5,736 nucleotides of DNA from Nitrospinota bacterium (GTDB lineage: Bacteria > UBA8248 > JACPRG01). The notes under the pieces were generated by a model, which was given only the letters and a program-made list of their open reading frames with translations, was not told the origin of the DNA and searched no databases. Below are positions 5,673 to 5,736 of the stretch, one piece after another. Made by a program: the position numbers and the translations under genes. Within the stretch, counting starts at the first letter, position 1, and every line of letters starts with the position of its first letter. The stretch is from contig JASLXW010000131.1 in the NCBI GenBank assembly GCA_030740135.1, forward strand, positions 1 through 5,736, given 5' to 3'.

Positions 5673-5736
5673 ATTCGGTGTTTCCAGGCCGGACCCTCCA
5701 ACCTCCATTCACTGAAGCGATCCGTCGCGATGCCCG

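Larger units (their letters stand above)
5472..5736. other. Non-coding tail after the IHF/HU gene
   Basis: I find no convincing gene, tRNA or other RNA here. The contents are a weak 5-bp inverted repeat (CCGTG at 5490-5494 with CACGG at 5505-5509), a T-rich run near 5584-5592, a strong hairpin at 5609-5635 and a palindrome at 5659-5672. The stretch probably holds the end of the operon's transcript and the start of whatever lies beyond the window. Confidence 0.6.

Noticed and set aside
5028..5708. Minus-strand open frame covering the IHF/HU gene and the downstream gap
   Set aside because: It runs antisense to a clear gene, its product is low-complexity with no recognisable motif, and there is no convincing ribosome site.

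Overview
The window is a compact, G+C-rich stretch of bacterial chromosome. It holds five housekeeping genes, all on the + strand: tyrA (prephenate dehydrogenase), cmk (cytidylate kinase), rpsA (ribosomal protein S1), sppA (membrane signal peptide peptidase) and an IHF-beta/HU-family DNA-binding protein. A 265-base tail after the last gene shows no coding sequence. There are no RNA genes, mobile elements, CRISPR arrays or phage genes that I can support.

The order cmk-rpsA-(sppA)-ihfB, with tyrA upstream, is the kind of cluster found in Gram-negative lineages such as Desulfobacterota (delta-proteobacteria) and Nitrospirota. E. coli keeps cmk-rpsA-ihfB without sppA. Related clusters often have aroA between tyrA and cmk, and sometimes ispH between cmk and rpsA; both are absent here. 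I would place the organism among G+C-rich Gram-negative bacteria of the Desulfobacterota/Nitrospirota type, but the phylum is a guess from gene order.

Layout: tyrA fills positions 5-973 and its start is at the window edge. It overlaps cmk (966-1664) by 8 bases. A 117-base leader with G+C-rich inverted repeats and only a weak Shine-Dalgarno sequence precedes rpsA (1782-4118). A locally A/T-rich patch at the end of cmk could hold an rpsA promoter. After a 31-base gap with a good Shine-Dalgarno sequence comes sppA (4150-5157), whose stop overlaps the start of the IHF/HU gene (5154-5471) as ATGA. The tail contains one strong hairpin (5609-5635) and one perfect 14-base palindrome (5659-5672).

The genes are probably co-transcribed. 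Their products serve tyrosine synthesis, CMP/dCMP phosphorylation, mRNA binding by the 30S subunit, clearance of membrane-embedded peptides, and nucleoid bending. The shared theme is growth, not one pathway.

The most unusual feature is the S1 protein. Its six S1 domains are ordinary, but it carries about 100 acidic, disordered-looking residues in front of the helix that normally sits at the N terminus. It also has a C-terminal acidic tail of about 165 residues containing four tandem copies of a 66-base (22-residue) repeat. Other points worth checking are the possible S1 autoregulatory leader, a C-terminal extension on SppA that one base indel could explain, and the missing aroA. I see no evidence of a novel multi-gene system.
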